Shown one piece after another: positions 11,101-24,981 of a stretch of 64,000 nucleotides of DNA. Position 1 is the first letter of the stretch, and every line of letters starts with the position of its first letter. Source of the DNA: Canna indica (Eukaryota > Streptophyta > Magnoliopsida > Zingiberales > Cannaceae); assembly GCA_034359265.1 (NCBI GenBank), contig CP136891.1, forward strand, positions 42,214,001 through 42,278,000, in the 5' to 3' direction. The notes under the pieces are model-generated. The model saw only the letters and a list, made by a program, of their open reading frames with translations. It did no database searches and was not told the DNA's origin. The translations under genes and the position numbers were made by a program.

Positions 11101-14100
11101 AATCACTGTGATGGAAGAAGTTGTTAATCGAGTTACTTTTTACAGACTAATGCAAAGATTTACAAGATTTTTCAAACAGAATCTTGAACGAAGCCGACTA
11201 ACTGAACTTCGGGGTATCGGCACGAAACGCCCAGCAATCTGAGTCCCGAGCGACTCCAGAACATTCACTGTGATGGGAGAAGTTGTTAATCGAGTTATTT
11301 TTGACAGACTAATGAAAAGAACTACACGCTTTTTCGAACAAAATACTGAACGAAGCCTACTAATTGAACTTTCGAGTATCGACTCGAAACGACCAGAAAT
11401 CTGAGTCCCGGGCGACTCCAGAACATTCACTGTGATGGAAGAAGTTGTTAATCGAGTTATTTTTTACAGTCTAATGCAAAGAATTACAAGATTTTTCAAA
11501 CAGAATCTTGAACGAAGCCGACTAATTGAACTTCGGGGTATCGGCTCGAAACGCCCAGCAATATGAGTGCCGAGCGAGTCCAGAACATTCACTGTGATGG
11601 GAGAAGTTGTTAATCGAGTTATTTTTGACAGACTAATGCAAAGAACTACACGCTTTTTCGAACAGAATGCTGAACGAAGCCTACTAATTGAACTTTCGAG
11701 TATCGACTCGAAACGAACAGAAATCTGAGTCCCGGGCGACTCCAGAACATTCATTATGATGGAAGAAGTTGTTAATCGAGTTATTTTTTACAGACTAATG
11801 CAAAGAATTACAAGATTTTTCAAACAGAATCTTGAACGAAGCCGACTATTTGAACTTCGGGGTATCGGCTTGAAACGCCCAGCCATCTGAGTCCCGAGCG
11901 ACTCCAGAACATTCACTGTGATGGGAGAAGTTGTTAATCGAGTTATTTTTGACAGACTAAGGCATGGAATTGGAAGATTTTGCGAATAGAATCTTTAACG
12001 AAGCTGACTGATTGAACTTCGGGGTATCCGCTCGGAACGCCCAGCAATCTGAGTCCCGAGCGAATCCAGAACATTCACTGTGATGGGAGAAATTGTTAAT
12101 CGAGTTATTTTTGACAGACTAATGCAAAGAATTGGAAGATTTTTTGATTAGAATCTTGAACGAAGCCGACTGACTGAACTTCGGGAGTTCGGGGTATCCG
12201 CTGGAAACGCCCAGCAATCTGAGTCCCGAGCGACTCCATAACATTCACTGTGATGGGAGAAGTTGTTAATCGAGTTATTTTTCAAAGACTAATGCAAAGA
12301 ATTACACGCTTTTTCGAACAGAATGCTGAACGAAGCCTACTAATTGAACTTTCGAGTATCGATTCGAAACGACCAGAAATCTGAGTCCCGGCGACTCCAG
12401 AACATTCATTGTGATGGAAGAAGTTGTTAATCAAGTTACTTTTTACAGACTAATGAAAAGAATTACAAGATTTTTCAAACAGAATCTTGAACGAAGCCGA
12501 CTAATTGAACTTCGGGGTATCGGCTCGAAACGCCCAGCAATATGAGTCCCGAGCGACTCTAGAACATTCACTGAGATGGGAGAAGTTGTTAATCGAGTTA
12601 TTTTTGACAGACTAATGCAAAGAATTGGAAGATTTTTCGAATAGAATTTTGAACGAAGCCGACTGATTGAACTTCGGGGTATCGGCTCGAAATGCCAAAG
12701 AATCTGAGTCCCGAGCGAGTCCAGAACATTCACTGTGAATCGAGTTATTTTTGAAAGACTAATGAGAAGAACTACACGCTTTTTCGAACAGAATGCTGAA
12801 CGAAGCCTACTAATTGAACTTCGGGGTATCGGCTCGAAACGCCCAGCAATCTGAGTCCCGGGCGACTCCAGAACAATCACTGTGATGGAAGAAGTTGTTA
12901 ATCGAGTTACTTTTTACAGACTAATGCAAAGATTTACAAGATTTTTCAAACAGAATCTTGAACAAAGCCGACTAACTGAACTTCGGGGTATCGGCTCGAA
13001 ACGCCCAGCAATCTGAGTCCCGAGCGACTCCAGAACATTCACTGTGATGGGAGAAGTTGTTAATCGAGTTATTTTTGACAGACTAATGAAAAGAACTACA
13101 CGCTTTTTCGAACAAAATACTGAACGAAGCCTACTAATTGAACTTTCGAGTATCGACTCGAAACGACCAGAAATTTGAGTCCCGGACGACTCCAGAACAT
13201 TCAATGTGATGGAAGAAGTTGTTAATCGAGTTATTTTTTACAGACTAATTCAAAGAATTACAAGATTTTTCAAACAGAATCTTTAACGAAGCCGACAAAT
13301 TGAACTTCGGGGTATCGGCTCGAAACGCCCAGCAATCCGAGTCCCGAGCGACTCCAGAACATTCACTGAGATGGGAGAAGTTGTAAATCGAGTTATTTTT
13401 GACAGACTAATGCAAAGAATTGGAAGATTTTTTGAATAGAATTTTGAACGAAGCCGACTGATTGAACTTCGGGGTTTTGACTCGAAATGCCCATCAATCT
13501 GAGTCCCGAGCGACTCCAGAACATTCACTGTGATGGGAGAAGTTGTTAATCGAGTTATTTTTGACAGACTAATGAGAAGAACTACACGCTTTTTCGAACA
13601 GAATGCTGAACGAAGCCTACTAATTGAACTTCGGGGTATCGGCTCGAAACGCTCAGCAATCTGAGTCCCGGGCGACTCCAGAACAATCACTGTGATGGAA
13701 GAAGTTGTTAATCGAGTTACTTTTTACAGACTAATGCAAAGATTTACAAGATTTTTCAAACAGAATCTTGAACGAAGCCGACTAACTGAACTTCGGGGTA
13801 TCGGCACGAAACGCCCAGCAATCTGAGTCCCGAGCGACTCCAGAACATTCACTGTGATGGGAGAAGTTGTTAATCGAGTTATTTTTGACAGACTAATGAA
13901 AAGAACTACACGCTTTTTCGAACAAAATACTGAACGAAGCCTACTAATTGAACTTTCGAGTATCGACTCGAAACGACCAGAAATCTGAGTCCCGGGCGAC
14001 TCCAGAACATTCACTGTGATGGAAGAAGTTGTTAATCGAGTTATTTTTTACAGTCTAATGCAAAGAATTACAAGATTTTTCAAACAGAATCTTGAACGAA

Positions 14101-17100
14101 GCCGACTAATTGAACTTCGGGGTATCGGCTCGAAACGCCCAGCAATATGAGTGCCGAGCGAGTCCAGAACATTCACTGTGATGGGAGAAGTTGTTAATCG
14201 AGTTATTTTTGACAGACTAATGCAAAGAACTACACGCTTTTTCGAACAGAATGCTGAACGAAGCCTACTAATTGAACTTTCGAGTATCGACTCGAAACGA
14301 ACAGAAATCTGAGTCCCGGGCGACTCCAGAACATTCATTATGATGGAAGAAGTTGTTAATCGAGTTATTTTTTACAGACTAATGCAAAGAATTACAAGAT
14401 TTTTCAAACAGAATCTTGAACGAAGCCGACTATTTGAACTTCGGGGTATCGGCTTGAAACGCCCAGCCATCTGAGTCCCGAGCGACTCCAGAACATTCAC
14501 TGTGATAGGAGAAGTTGTTAATCGAGTTATTTTTGACAGACTAAGGCATGGAATTGGAAGATTTTGCGAATAGAATCTTTAACGAAGCTGACTGATTGAA
14601 CTTCGGGGTATCCGCTCGGAACGCCCAGCAATCTGAGTCCCGAGCGAATCCAGAACATTCACTGTGATGGGAGAAGTTGTTAATCGAGTTATTTTTGACA
14701 GACTAATGCAAAGAATTGGAAGATTTTTTGATTAGAATCTTGAACGAAGCCGACTGACTGAACTTCGGGAGTTCGGGGTATCCGCTGGAAACGCCCAGCA
14801 ATCTGAGTCCCGAGCGACTCCATAACATTCACTGTGATGGGAGAAGTTGTTAATCGAGTTATTTTTCAAAGACTAATGCAAAGAATTACACGCTTTTTCG
14901 AACAGAATGCTGAACGAAGCCTACTAATTGAACTTTCGAGTATCGATTCGAAACGACCAGAAATCTGAGTCCCGGCGACTCCAGAACATTCATTGTGATG
15001 GAAGAAGTTGTTAATCAAGTTACTTTTTACAGACTAATGAAAAGAATTACAAGATTTTTCAAACAGAATCTTGAACGAAGCCGACTAATTGAACTTCGGG
15101 GTATCGGCTCGAAACGCCCAGCAATATGAGTCCCGAGCGACTCTAGAACATTCACTGAGATGGGAGAAGTTGTTAATCGAGTTATTTTTGACAGACTAAT
15201 GCAAAGAATTGGAAGATTTTTCGAATAGAATTTTGAACGAAGCCGACTGATTGAACTTCGGGGTATCGGCTCGAAATGCCAAAGAATCTGAGTCCCGAGC
15301 GAGTCCAGAACATTCACTGTGAATCGAGTTATTTTTGAAAGACTAATGAGAAGAACTACACGCTTTTTCGAACAGAATGCTGAACGAAGCCTACTAATTG
15401 AACTTCGGGGTATCGGCTCGAAACGCCCAGCAATCTGAGTCCCGGGCGACTCCAGAACAATCACTGTGATGGAAGAAGTTGTTAATCGAGTTACTTTTTA
15501 CAGACTAATGCAAAGATTTACAAGATTTTTCAAACAGAATCTTGAACAAAGCCGACTAACTGAACTTCGGGGTATCGGCTCGAAACGCCCAGCAATCTGA
15601 GTCCCGAGCGACTCCAGAACATTCACTGTGATGGGAGAAGTTGTTAATCGAGTTATTTTTGACAGACTAATGAAAAGAACTACACGCTTTTTCGAACAAA
15701 ATACTGAACGAAGCCTACTAATTGAACTTTCGAGTATCGACTCGAAACGACCAGAAATTTGAGTCCCGGACGACTCCAGAACATTCAATGTGATGGAAGA
15801 AGTTGTTAATCGAGTTATTTTTTACAGACTAATTCAAAGAATTACAAGATTTTTCAAACAGAATCTTTAACGAAGCCGACAAATTGAACTTCGGGGTATC
15901 GGCTCGAAACGCCCAGCAATCTGAGTCCCGAGCGACTCCAGAACATTCACTGAGATGGGAGAAGTTGTAAATCGAGTTATTTTTGACAGACTAATGCAAA
16001 GAATTGGAAGATTTTTTGAATAGAATTTTGAACGAAGCCGACTGATTGAACTTCGGGGTTTTGACTCGAAATGCCCATCAATCTGAGTCCCGAGCGACTC
16101 CAGAACATTCACTGTGATGGGAGAAGTTGTTAATCGAGTTATTTTTGACAGACTAATGAGAAGAACTACACGCTTTTTCGAACAGAATGCTGAACGAAGC
16201 CTACTAATTGAACTTCGGGGTATCGGCTCGAAACGCCCAGCAATCTGAGTCCCGGGCGACTCCAGAACAATCACTGTGATGGAAGAAGTTGTTAATCGAG
16301 TTACTTTTTACAGACTAATGCAAAGATTTACAAGATTTTTCAAACAGAATCTTGAACGAAGCCGACTAACTGAACTTCGGGGTATCGGCACGAAACGCCC
16401 AGCAATCTGAGTCCCGAGCGACTCCAGAACATTCACTGTGATGGGAGAAGTTGTTAATCGAGTTATTTTTGACAGACTAATGAAAAGAACTACACGCTTT
16501 TTCGAACAAAATACTGAACGAAGCCTACTAATTGAACTTTCGAGTATCGACTCGAAACGACCAGAAATCTGAGTCCCGGGCGACTCCAGAACATTCACTG
16601 TGATGGAAGAAGTTGTTAATCGAGTTATTTTTTACAGTCTAATGCAAAGAATTACAAGATTTTTCAAACAGAATCTTGAACGAAGCCGACTAATTGAACT
16701 TCGGGGTATCGGCTCGAAACGCCCAGCAATATGAGTGCCGAGCGAGTCCAGAACATTCACTGTGATGGGAGAAGTTGTTAATCGAGTTATTTTTGACAGA
16801 CTAATGCAAAGAACTACACGCTTTTTCGAACAGAATGCTGAACGAAGCCTACTAATTGAACTTTCGAGTATCGACTCGAAACGAACAGAAATCTGAGTCC
16901 CGGGCGACTCCAGAACATTCATTATGATGGAAGAAGTTGTTAATCGAGTTATTTTTTACAGACTAATGCAAAGAATTACAAGATTTTTCAAACAGAATCT
17001 TGAACGAAGCCGACTATTTGAACTTCGGGGTATCGGCTTGAAACGCCCAGCCATCTGAGTCCCGAGCGACTCCAGAACATTCACTGTGATGGGAGAAGTT

Positions 17101-20100
17101 GTTAATCGAGTTATTTTTGACAGACTAAGGCATGGAATTGGAAGATTTTGCGAATAGAATCTTTAACGAAGCTGACTGATTGAACTTCGGGGTATCCGCT
17201 CGGAACGCCCAGCAATCTGAGTCCCGAGCGAATCCAGAACATTCACTGTGATGGGAGAAATTGTTAATCGAGTTATTTTTGACAGACTAATGCAAAGAAT
17301 TGGAAGATTTTTTGATTAGAATCTTGAACGAAGCCGACTGACTGAACTTCGGGAGTTCGGGGTATCCGCTGGAAACGCCCAGCAATCTGAGTCCCGAGCG
17401 ACTCCATAACATTCACTGTGATGGGAGAAGTTGTTAATCGAGTTATTTTTCAAAGACTAATGCAAAGAATTACACGCTTTTTCGAACAGAATGCTGAACG
17501 AAGCCTACTAATTGAACTTTCGAGTATCGATTCGAAACGACCAGAAATCTGAGTCCCGGCGACTCCAGAACATTCATTGTGATGGAAGAAGTTGTTAATC
17601 AAGTTACTTTTTACAGACTAATGAAAAGAATTACAAGATTTTTCAAACAGAATCTTGAACGAAGCCGACTAATTGAACTTCGGGGTATCGGCTCGAAACG
17701 CCCAGCAATATGAGTCCCGAGCGACTCTAGAACATTCACTGAGATGGGAGAAGTTGTTAATCGAGTTATTTTTGACAGACTAATGCAAAGAATTGGAAGA
17801 TTTTTCGAATAGAATTTTGAACGAAGCCGACTGATTGAACTTCGGGGTATCGGCTCGAAATGCCAAAGAATCTGAGTCCCGAGCGAGTCCAGAACATTCA
17901 CTGTGAATCGAGTTATTTTTGAAAGACTAATGAGAAGAACTACACGCTTTTTCGAACAGAATGCTGAACGAAGCCTACTAATTGAACTTCGGGGTATCGG
18001 CTCGAAACGCCCAGCAATCTGAGTCCCGGGCGACTCCAGAACAATCACTGTGATGGAAGAAGTTGTTAATCGAGTTACTTTTTACAGACTAATGCAAAGA
18101 TTTACAAGATTTTTCAAACAGAATCTTGAACAAAGCCGACTAACTGAACTTCGGGGTATCGGCTCGAAACGCCCAGCAATCTGAGTCCCGAGCGACTCCA
18201 GAACATTCACTGTGATGGGAGAAGTTGTTAATCGAGTTATTTTTGACAGACTAATGAAAAGAACTACACGCTTTTTCGAACAAAATACTGAACGAAGCCT
18301 ACTAATTGAACTTTCGAGTATCGACTCGAAACGACCAGAAATTTGAGTCCCGGACGACTCCAGAACATTCAATGTGATGGAAGAAGTTGTTAATCGAGTT
18401 ATTTTTTACAGACTAATTCAAAGAATTACAAGATTTTTCAAACAGAATCTTTAACGAAGCCGACAAATTGAACTTCGGGGTATCGGCTCGAAACGCCCAG
18501 CAATCCGAGTCCCGAGCGACTCCAGAACATTCACTGAGATGGGAGAAGTTGTAAATCGAGTTATTTTTGACAGACTAATGCAAAGAATTGGAAGATTTTT
18601 TGAATAGAATTTTGAACGAAGCCGACTGATTGAACTTCGGGGTTTTGACTCGAAATGCCCATCAATCTGAGTCCCGAGCGACTCCAGAACATTCACTGTG
18701 ATGGGAGAAGTTGTTAATCGAGTTATTTTTGACAGACTAATGAGAAGAACTACACGCTTTTTCGAACAGAATGCTGAACGAAGCCTACTAATTGAACTTC
18801 GGGGTATCGGCTCGAAACGCTCAGCAATCTGAGTCCCGGGCGACTCCAGAACAATCACTGTGATGGAAGAAGTTGTTAATCGAGTTACTTTTTACAGACT
18901 AATGCAAAGATTTACAAGATTTTTCAAACAGAATCTTGAACGAAGCCGACTAACTGAACTTCGGGGTATCGGCACGAAACGCCCAGCAATCTGAGTCCCG
19001 AGCGACTCCAGAACATTCACTGTGATGGGAGAAGTTGTTAATCGAGTTATTTTTGACAGACTAATGAAAAGAACTACACGCTTTTTCGAACAAAATACTG
19101 AACGAAGCCTACTAATTGAACTTTCGAGTATCGACTCGAAACGACCAGAAATCTGAGTCCCGGGCGACTCCAGAACATTCACTGTGATGGAAGAAGTTGT
19201 TAATCGAGTTATTTTTTACAGTCTAATGCAAAGAATTACAAGATTTTTCAAACAGAATCTTGAACGAAGCCGACTAATTGAACTTCGGGGTATCGGCTCG
19301 AAACGCCCAGCAATATGAGTGCCGAGCGAGTCCAGAACATTCACTGTGATGGGAGAAGTTGTTAATCGAGTTATTTTTGACAGACTAATGCAAAGAACTA
19401 CACGCTTTTTCGAACAGAATGCTGAACGAAGCCTACTAATTGAACTTTCGAGTATCGACTCGAAACGAACAGAAATCTGAGTCCCGGGCGACTCCAGAAC
19501 ATTCATTATGATGGAAGAAGTTGTTAATCGAGTTATTTTTTACAGACTAATGCAAAGAATTACAAGATTTTTCAAACAGAATCTTGAACGAAGCCGACTA
19601 TTTGAACTTCGGGGTATCGGCTTGAAACGCCCAGCCATCTGAGTCCCGAGCGACTCCAGAACATTCACTGTGATAGGAGAAGTTGTTAATCGAGTTATTT
19701 TTGACAGACTAAGGCATGGAATTGGAAGATTTTGCGAATAGAATCTTTAACGAAGCTGACTGATTGAACTTCGGGGTATCCGCTCGGAACGCCCAGCAAT
19801 CTGAGTCCCGAGCGAATCCAGAACATTCACTGTGATGGGAGAAGTTGTTAATCGAGTTATTTTTGACAGACTAATGCAAAGAATTGGAAGATTTTTTGAT
19901 TAGAATCTTGAACGAAGCCGACTGACTGAACTTCGGGAGTTCGGGGTATCCGCTGGAAACGCCCAGCAATCTGAGTCCCGAGCGACTCCATAACATTCAC
20001 TGTGATGGGAGAAGTTGTTAATCGAGTTATTTTTCAAAGACTAATGCAAAGAATTACACGCTTTTTCGAACAGAATGCTGAACGAAGCCTACTAATTGAA

Positions 20101-23100
20101 CTTTCGAGTATCGATTCGAAACGACCAGAAATCTGAGTCCCGGCGACTCCAGAACATTCATTGTGATGGAAGAAGTTGTTAATCAAGTTACTTTTTACAG
20201 ACTAATGAAAAGAATTACAAGATTTTTCAAACAGAATCTTGAACGAAGCCGACTAATTGAACTTCGGGGTATCGGCTCGAAACGCCCAGCAATATGAGTC
20301 CCGAGCGACTCTAGAACATTCACTGAGATGGGAGAAGTTGTTAATCGAGTTATTTTTGACAGACTAATGCAAAGAATTGGAAGATTTTTCGAATAGAATT
20401 TTGAACGAAGCCGACTGATTGAACTTCGGGGTATCGGCTCGAAATGCCAAAGAATCTGAGTCCCGAGCGAGTCCAGAACATTCACTGTGAATCGAGTTAT
20501 TTTTGAAAGACTAATGAGAAGAACTACACGCTTTTTCGAACAGAATGCTGAACGAAGCCTACTAATTGAACTTCGGGGTATCGGCTCGAAACGCCCAGCA
20601 ATCTGAGTCCCGGGCGACTCCAGAACAATCACTGTGATGGAAGAAGTTGTTAATCGAGTTACTTTTTACAGACTAATGCAAAGATTTACAAGATTTTTCA
20701 AACAGAATCTTGAACAAAGCCGACTAACTGAACTTCGGGGTATCGGCTCGAAACGCCCAGCAATCTGAGTCCCGAGCGACTCCAGAACATTCACTGTGAT
20801 GGGAGAAGTTGTTAATCGAGTTATTTTTGACAGACTAATGAAAAGAACTACACGCTTTTTCGAACAAAATACTGAACGAAGCCTACTAATTGAACTTTCG
20901 AGTATCGACTCGAAACGACCAGAAATTTGAGTCCCGGACGACTCCAGAACATTCAATGTGATGGAAGAAGTTGTTAATCGAGTTATTTTTTACAGACTAA
21001 TTCAAAGAATTACAAGATTTTTCAAACAGAATCTTTAACGAAGCCGACAAATTGAACTTCGGGGTATCGGCTCGAAACGCCCAGCAATCTGAGTCCCGAG
21101 CGACTCCAGAACATTCACTGAGATGGGAGAAGTTGTAAATCGACTTATTTTTGACAGACTAATGCAAAGAATTGGAAGATTTTTTGAATAGAATTTTGAA
21201 CGAAGCCGACTGATTGAACTTCGGGGTTTTGACTCGAAATGCCCATCAATCTGAGTCCCGAGCGACTCCAGAACATTCACTGTGATGGGAGAAGTTGTTA
21301 ATCGAGTTATTTTTGACAGACTAATGAGAAGAACTACACGCTTTTTCGAACAGAATGCTGAACGAAGCCTACTAATTGAACTTCGGGGTATCGGCTCGAA
21401 ACGCCCAGCAATCTGAGTCCCGGGCGACTCCAGAACAATCACTGTGATGGAAGAAGTTGTTAATCGAGTTACTTTTTACAGACTAATGCAAAGATTTACA
21501 AGATTTTTCAAACAGAATCTTGAACGAAGCCGACTAACTGAACTTCGGGGTATCGGCACGAAACGCCCAGCAATCTGAGTCCCGAGCGACTCCAGAACAT
21601 TCACTGTGATGGGAGAAGTTGTTAATCGAGTTATTTTTGACAGACTAATGAAAAGAACTACACGCTTTTTCGAACAAAATACTGAACGAAGCCTACTAAT
21701 TGAACTTTCGAGTATCGACTCGAAACGACCAGAAATCTGAGTCCCGGGCGACTCCAGAACATTCACTGTGATGGAAGAAGTTGTTAATCGAGTTATTTTT
21801 TACAGTCTAATGCAAAGAATTACAAGATTTTTCAAACAGAATCTTGAACGAAGCCGACTAATTGAACTTCGGGGTATCGGCTCGAAACGCCCAGCAATAT
21901 GAGTGCCGAGCGAGTCCAGAACATTCACTGTGATGGGAGAAGTTGTTAATCGAGTTATTTTTGACAGACTAATGCAAAGAACTACACGCTTTTTCGAACA
22001 GATTGCTGAACGAAGCCTACTAATTGAACTTTCGAGTATCGACTCGAAACGAACAGAAATCTGAGTCCCGGGCGACTCCAGAACATTCATTATGATGGAA
22101 GAAGTTGTTAATCGAGTTATTTTTTACAGACTAATGCAAAGAATTACAAGATTTTTCAAACAGAATCTTGAACGAAGCCGACTATTTGAACTTCGGGGTA
22201 TCGGCTTGAAACGCCCAGCCATCTGAGTCCCGAGCGACTCCAGAACATTCACTGTGATGGGAGAAGTTGTTAATCGAGTTATTTTTGACAGACTAAGGCA
22301 AGGAATTGGAAGATTTTGCGAATAGAATCTTTAACGAAGCTGACTGATTGAACTTCGGGGTATCCGCTCGGAACGCCCAGCAATCTGAGTCCCGAGCGAA
22401 TCCAGAACATTCACTGTGATGGGAGAAGTTGTTAATCGAGTTATTTTTGACAGACTAATGCAAAGAATTGGAAGATTTTTTGATTAGAATCTTGAACGAA
22501 GCCGACTGACTGAACTTCGGGAGTTCGGGGTATCCGCTGGAAACGCCCAGCAATCTGAGTCCCGAGCGACTCCATAACATTCACTGTGATGGGAGAAGTT
22601 GTTAATCGAGTTATTTTTCAAAGACTAATGCAAAGAATTACACGCTTTTTCGAACAGAATGCTGAACGAAGCCTACTAATTGAACTTTCGAGTATCGATT
22701 CGAAACGACCAGAAATCTGAGTCCCGGCGACTCCAGAACATTCATTGTGATGGAAGAAGTTGTTAATCAAGTTACTTTTTACAGACTAATGAAAAGAATT
22801 ACAAGATTTTTCAAACAGAATCTTGAACGAAGCCGACTAATTGAACTTCGGGGTATCGGCTCGAAACGCCCAGCAATATGAGTCCCGAGCGACTCTAGAA
22901 CATTCACTGAGATGGGAGAAGTTGTTAATCGAGTTATTTTTGACAGACTAATGCAAAGAATTGGAAGATTTTTCGAATAGAATTTTGAACGAAGCCGACT
23001 GATTGAACTTCGGGGTATCGGCTCGAAATGCCAAAGAATCTGAGTCCCGAGCGAGTCCAGAACATTCACTGTGAATCGAGTTATTTTTGAAAGACTAATG

Positions 23101-24981
23101 AGAAGAACTACACGCTTTTTCGAACAGAATGCTGAACGAAGCCTACTAATTGAACTTCGGGGTATCGGCTCGAAACGCCCAGCAATCTGAGTCCCGGGCG
23201 ACTCCAGAACAATCACTGTGATGGAAGAAGTTGTTAATCGAGTTACTTTTTACAGACTAATGCAAAGATTTACAAGATTTTTCAAACAGAATCTTGAACG
23301 AAGCCGACTAACTGAACTTCGGGGTATCGGCTCGAAACGCCCAGCAATCTGAGTCCCGAGCGACTCCAGAACATTCACTGTGATGGGAGAAGTTGTTAAT
23401 CGAGTTATTTTTGACAGACTAATGAAAAGAACTACACGCTTTTTCGAACAAAATACTGAACGAAGCCTACTAATTGAACTTTCGAGTATCGACTCGAAAC
23501 GACCAGAAATTTGAGTCCCGGACGACTCCAGAACATTCAATGTGATGGAAGAAGTTGTTAATCGAGTTATTTTTTACAGACTAATTCAAAGAATTACAAG
23601 ATTTTTCAAACAGAATCTTTAACGAAGCCGACAAATTGAACTTCGGGGTATCGGCTCGAAACGCCCAGCAATCTGAGTCCCGAGCGACTCCAGAACATTC
23701 ACTGAGATGGGAGAAGTTGTAAATCGAGTTATTTTTGACAGACTAATGCAAAGAATTGGAAGATTTTTTGAATAGAATTTTGAACGAAGCCGACTGATTG
23801 AACTTCGGGGTTTTGACTCGAAATGCCCATCAATCTGAGTCCCGAGCGACTCCAGAACATTCACTGTGATGGGAGAAGTTGTTAATCGAGTTATTTTTGA
23901 CAGACTAATGAGAAGAACTACACGCTTTTTCGAACAGAATGCTGAACGAAGCCTACTAATTGAACTTCGGGGTATCGGCTCGAAACGCCCAGCAATCTGA
24001 GTCCCGGGCGACTCCAGAACAATCACTGTGATGGAAGAAGTTGTTAATCGAGTTACTTTTTACAGACTAATGCAAAGATTTACAAGATTTTTCAAACAGA
24101 ATCTTGAACGAAGCCGACTAACTGAACTTCGGGGTATCGGCACGAAACGCCCAGCAATCTGAGTCCCGAGCGACTCCAGAACATTCACTGTGATGGGAGA
24201 AGTTGTTAATCGAGTTATTTTTGACAGACTAATGAAAAGAACTACACGCTTTTTCGAACAAAATACTGAACGAAGCCTACTAATTGAACTTTCGAGTATC
24301 GACTCGAAACGACCAGAAATCTGAGTCCCGGGCGACTCCAGAACATTCACTGTGATGGAAGAAGTTGTTAATCGAGTTATTTTTTACAGTCTAATGCAAA
24401 GAATTACAAGATTTTTCAAACAGAATCTTGAACGAAGCCGACTAATTGAACTTCGGGGTATCTGCTCGAAACGCCCAGCAATATGAGTGCCGAGCGAGTC
24501 CAGAACATTCACTGTGATGGGAGAAGTTGTTAATCGAGTTATTTTTGACAGACTAATGCAAAGAACTACACGCTTTTTCGAACAGAATGCTGAACGAAGC
24601 CTACTAATTGAACTTTCGAGTATCGACTCGAAACGAACAGAAATCTGAGTCCCGGGCGACTCCAGAACATTCATTATGATGGAAGAAGTTGTTAATCGAG
24701 TTATTTTTTACAGACTAATGCAAAGAATTACAAGATTTTTCAAACAGAATCTTGAACGAAGCCGACTATTTGAACTTCGGGGTATCGGCTTGAAACGCCC
24801 AGCCATCTGAGTCCCGAGCGACTCCAGAACATTCACTGTGATGGGAGAAGTTGTTAATCGAGTTATTTTTGACAGACTAAGGCAAGGAATTGGAATATTT
24901 TGCGAATAGAATCTTTAACGAAGCTGACTGATTGAACTTCGGGGTATCCGCTCGGAACGCCCAGCAATCTGAGTCCCGAGC

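Larger units (their letters stand above)
4310..19813. repeat. 5,168-bp 32-mer super-repeat (three dimers of the 16-mer)
   Basis: Odd and even copies of the 2,584-bp unit carry different haplotypes. Even copies 2, 4 and 6 have A at 6924/12092/17260 (GAGAAATTG), C at 8170/13338/18506 (CAATCCGAG), T at 8485/13653/18821 (ACGCTCAGC) and A at 9339/14507/19675 (GTGATAGGAG). Odd copies 1, 3 and 5 have the other base at all four positions. Each set is spaced by exactly 5,168 bp. Copies 7 and 8 have only the odd haplotype, so the alternation stops at about 19814. Confidence 0.92.
4310..24981. repeat. HOR domain I: eight copies of a 2,584-bp 16-mer
   Basis: Copies begin at about 4310, 6894, 9478, 12062, 14646, 17230, 19814 and 22398, each at a GAATCCAGAACATTC variant. 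The period equals 16 x 162 plus 8, minus 15, minus 1. There is a 170-bp monomer with an 8-bp insertion (around 4430), a monomer missing one G in CCCGGCGACTCC (around 4636) and a 147-bp monomer with a 15-bp deletion (at about 4987, reading CACTGTGAATCGAG). A TCTAGA site unique within the unit recurs at 4806, 7390, 9974, 12558, 15142, 17726, 20310 and 22894, confirming the period. Copies differ by only a few bases each. Copy 8 is the most altered near its end. Confidence 0.95.

Noticed and set aside
9478..19813. Near-identical 5,168-bp copies might be an assembly artefact.
   Set aside because: Not fully excluded. Copy-specific changes exist in the array (for example GGGTCGAAAC at about 5240 only in copy 1, and TCGACTTATTT at about 21142 only in copy 7), so it is not a simple duplicated contig. 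Copies 3-6 carry few or no private marks that I can see, and read depth would be needed to settle their number.
4310..24981. Regular direct repeats could suggest a CRISPR array.
   Set aside because: There are no short repeats separated by unique spacers. The whole 162-bp unit is repeated, and no cas genes are present.
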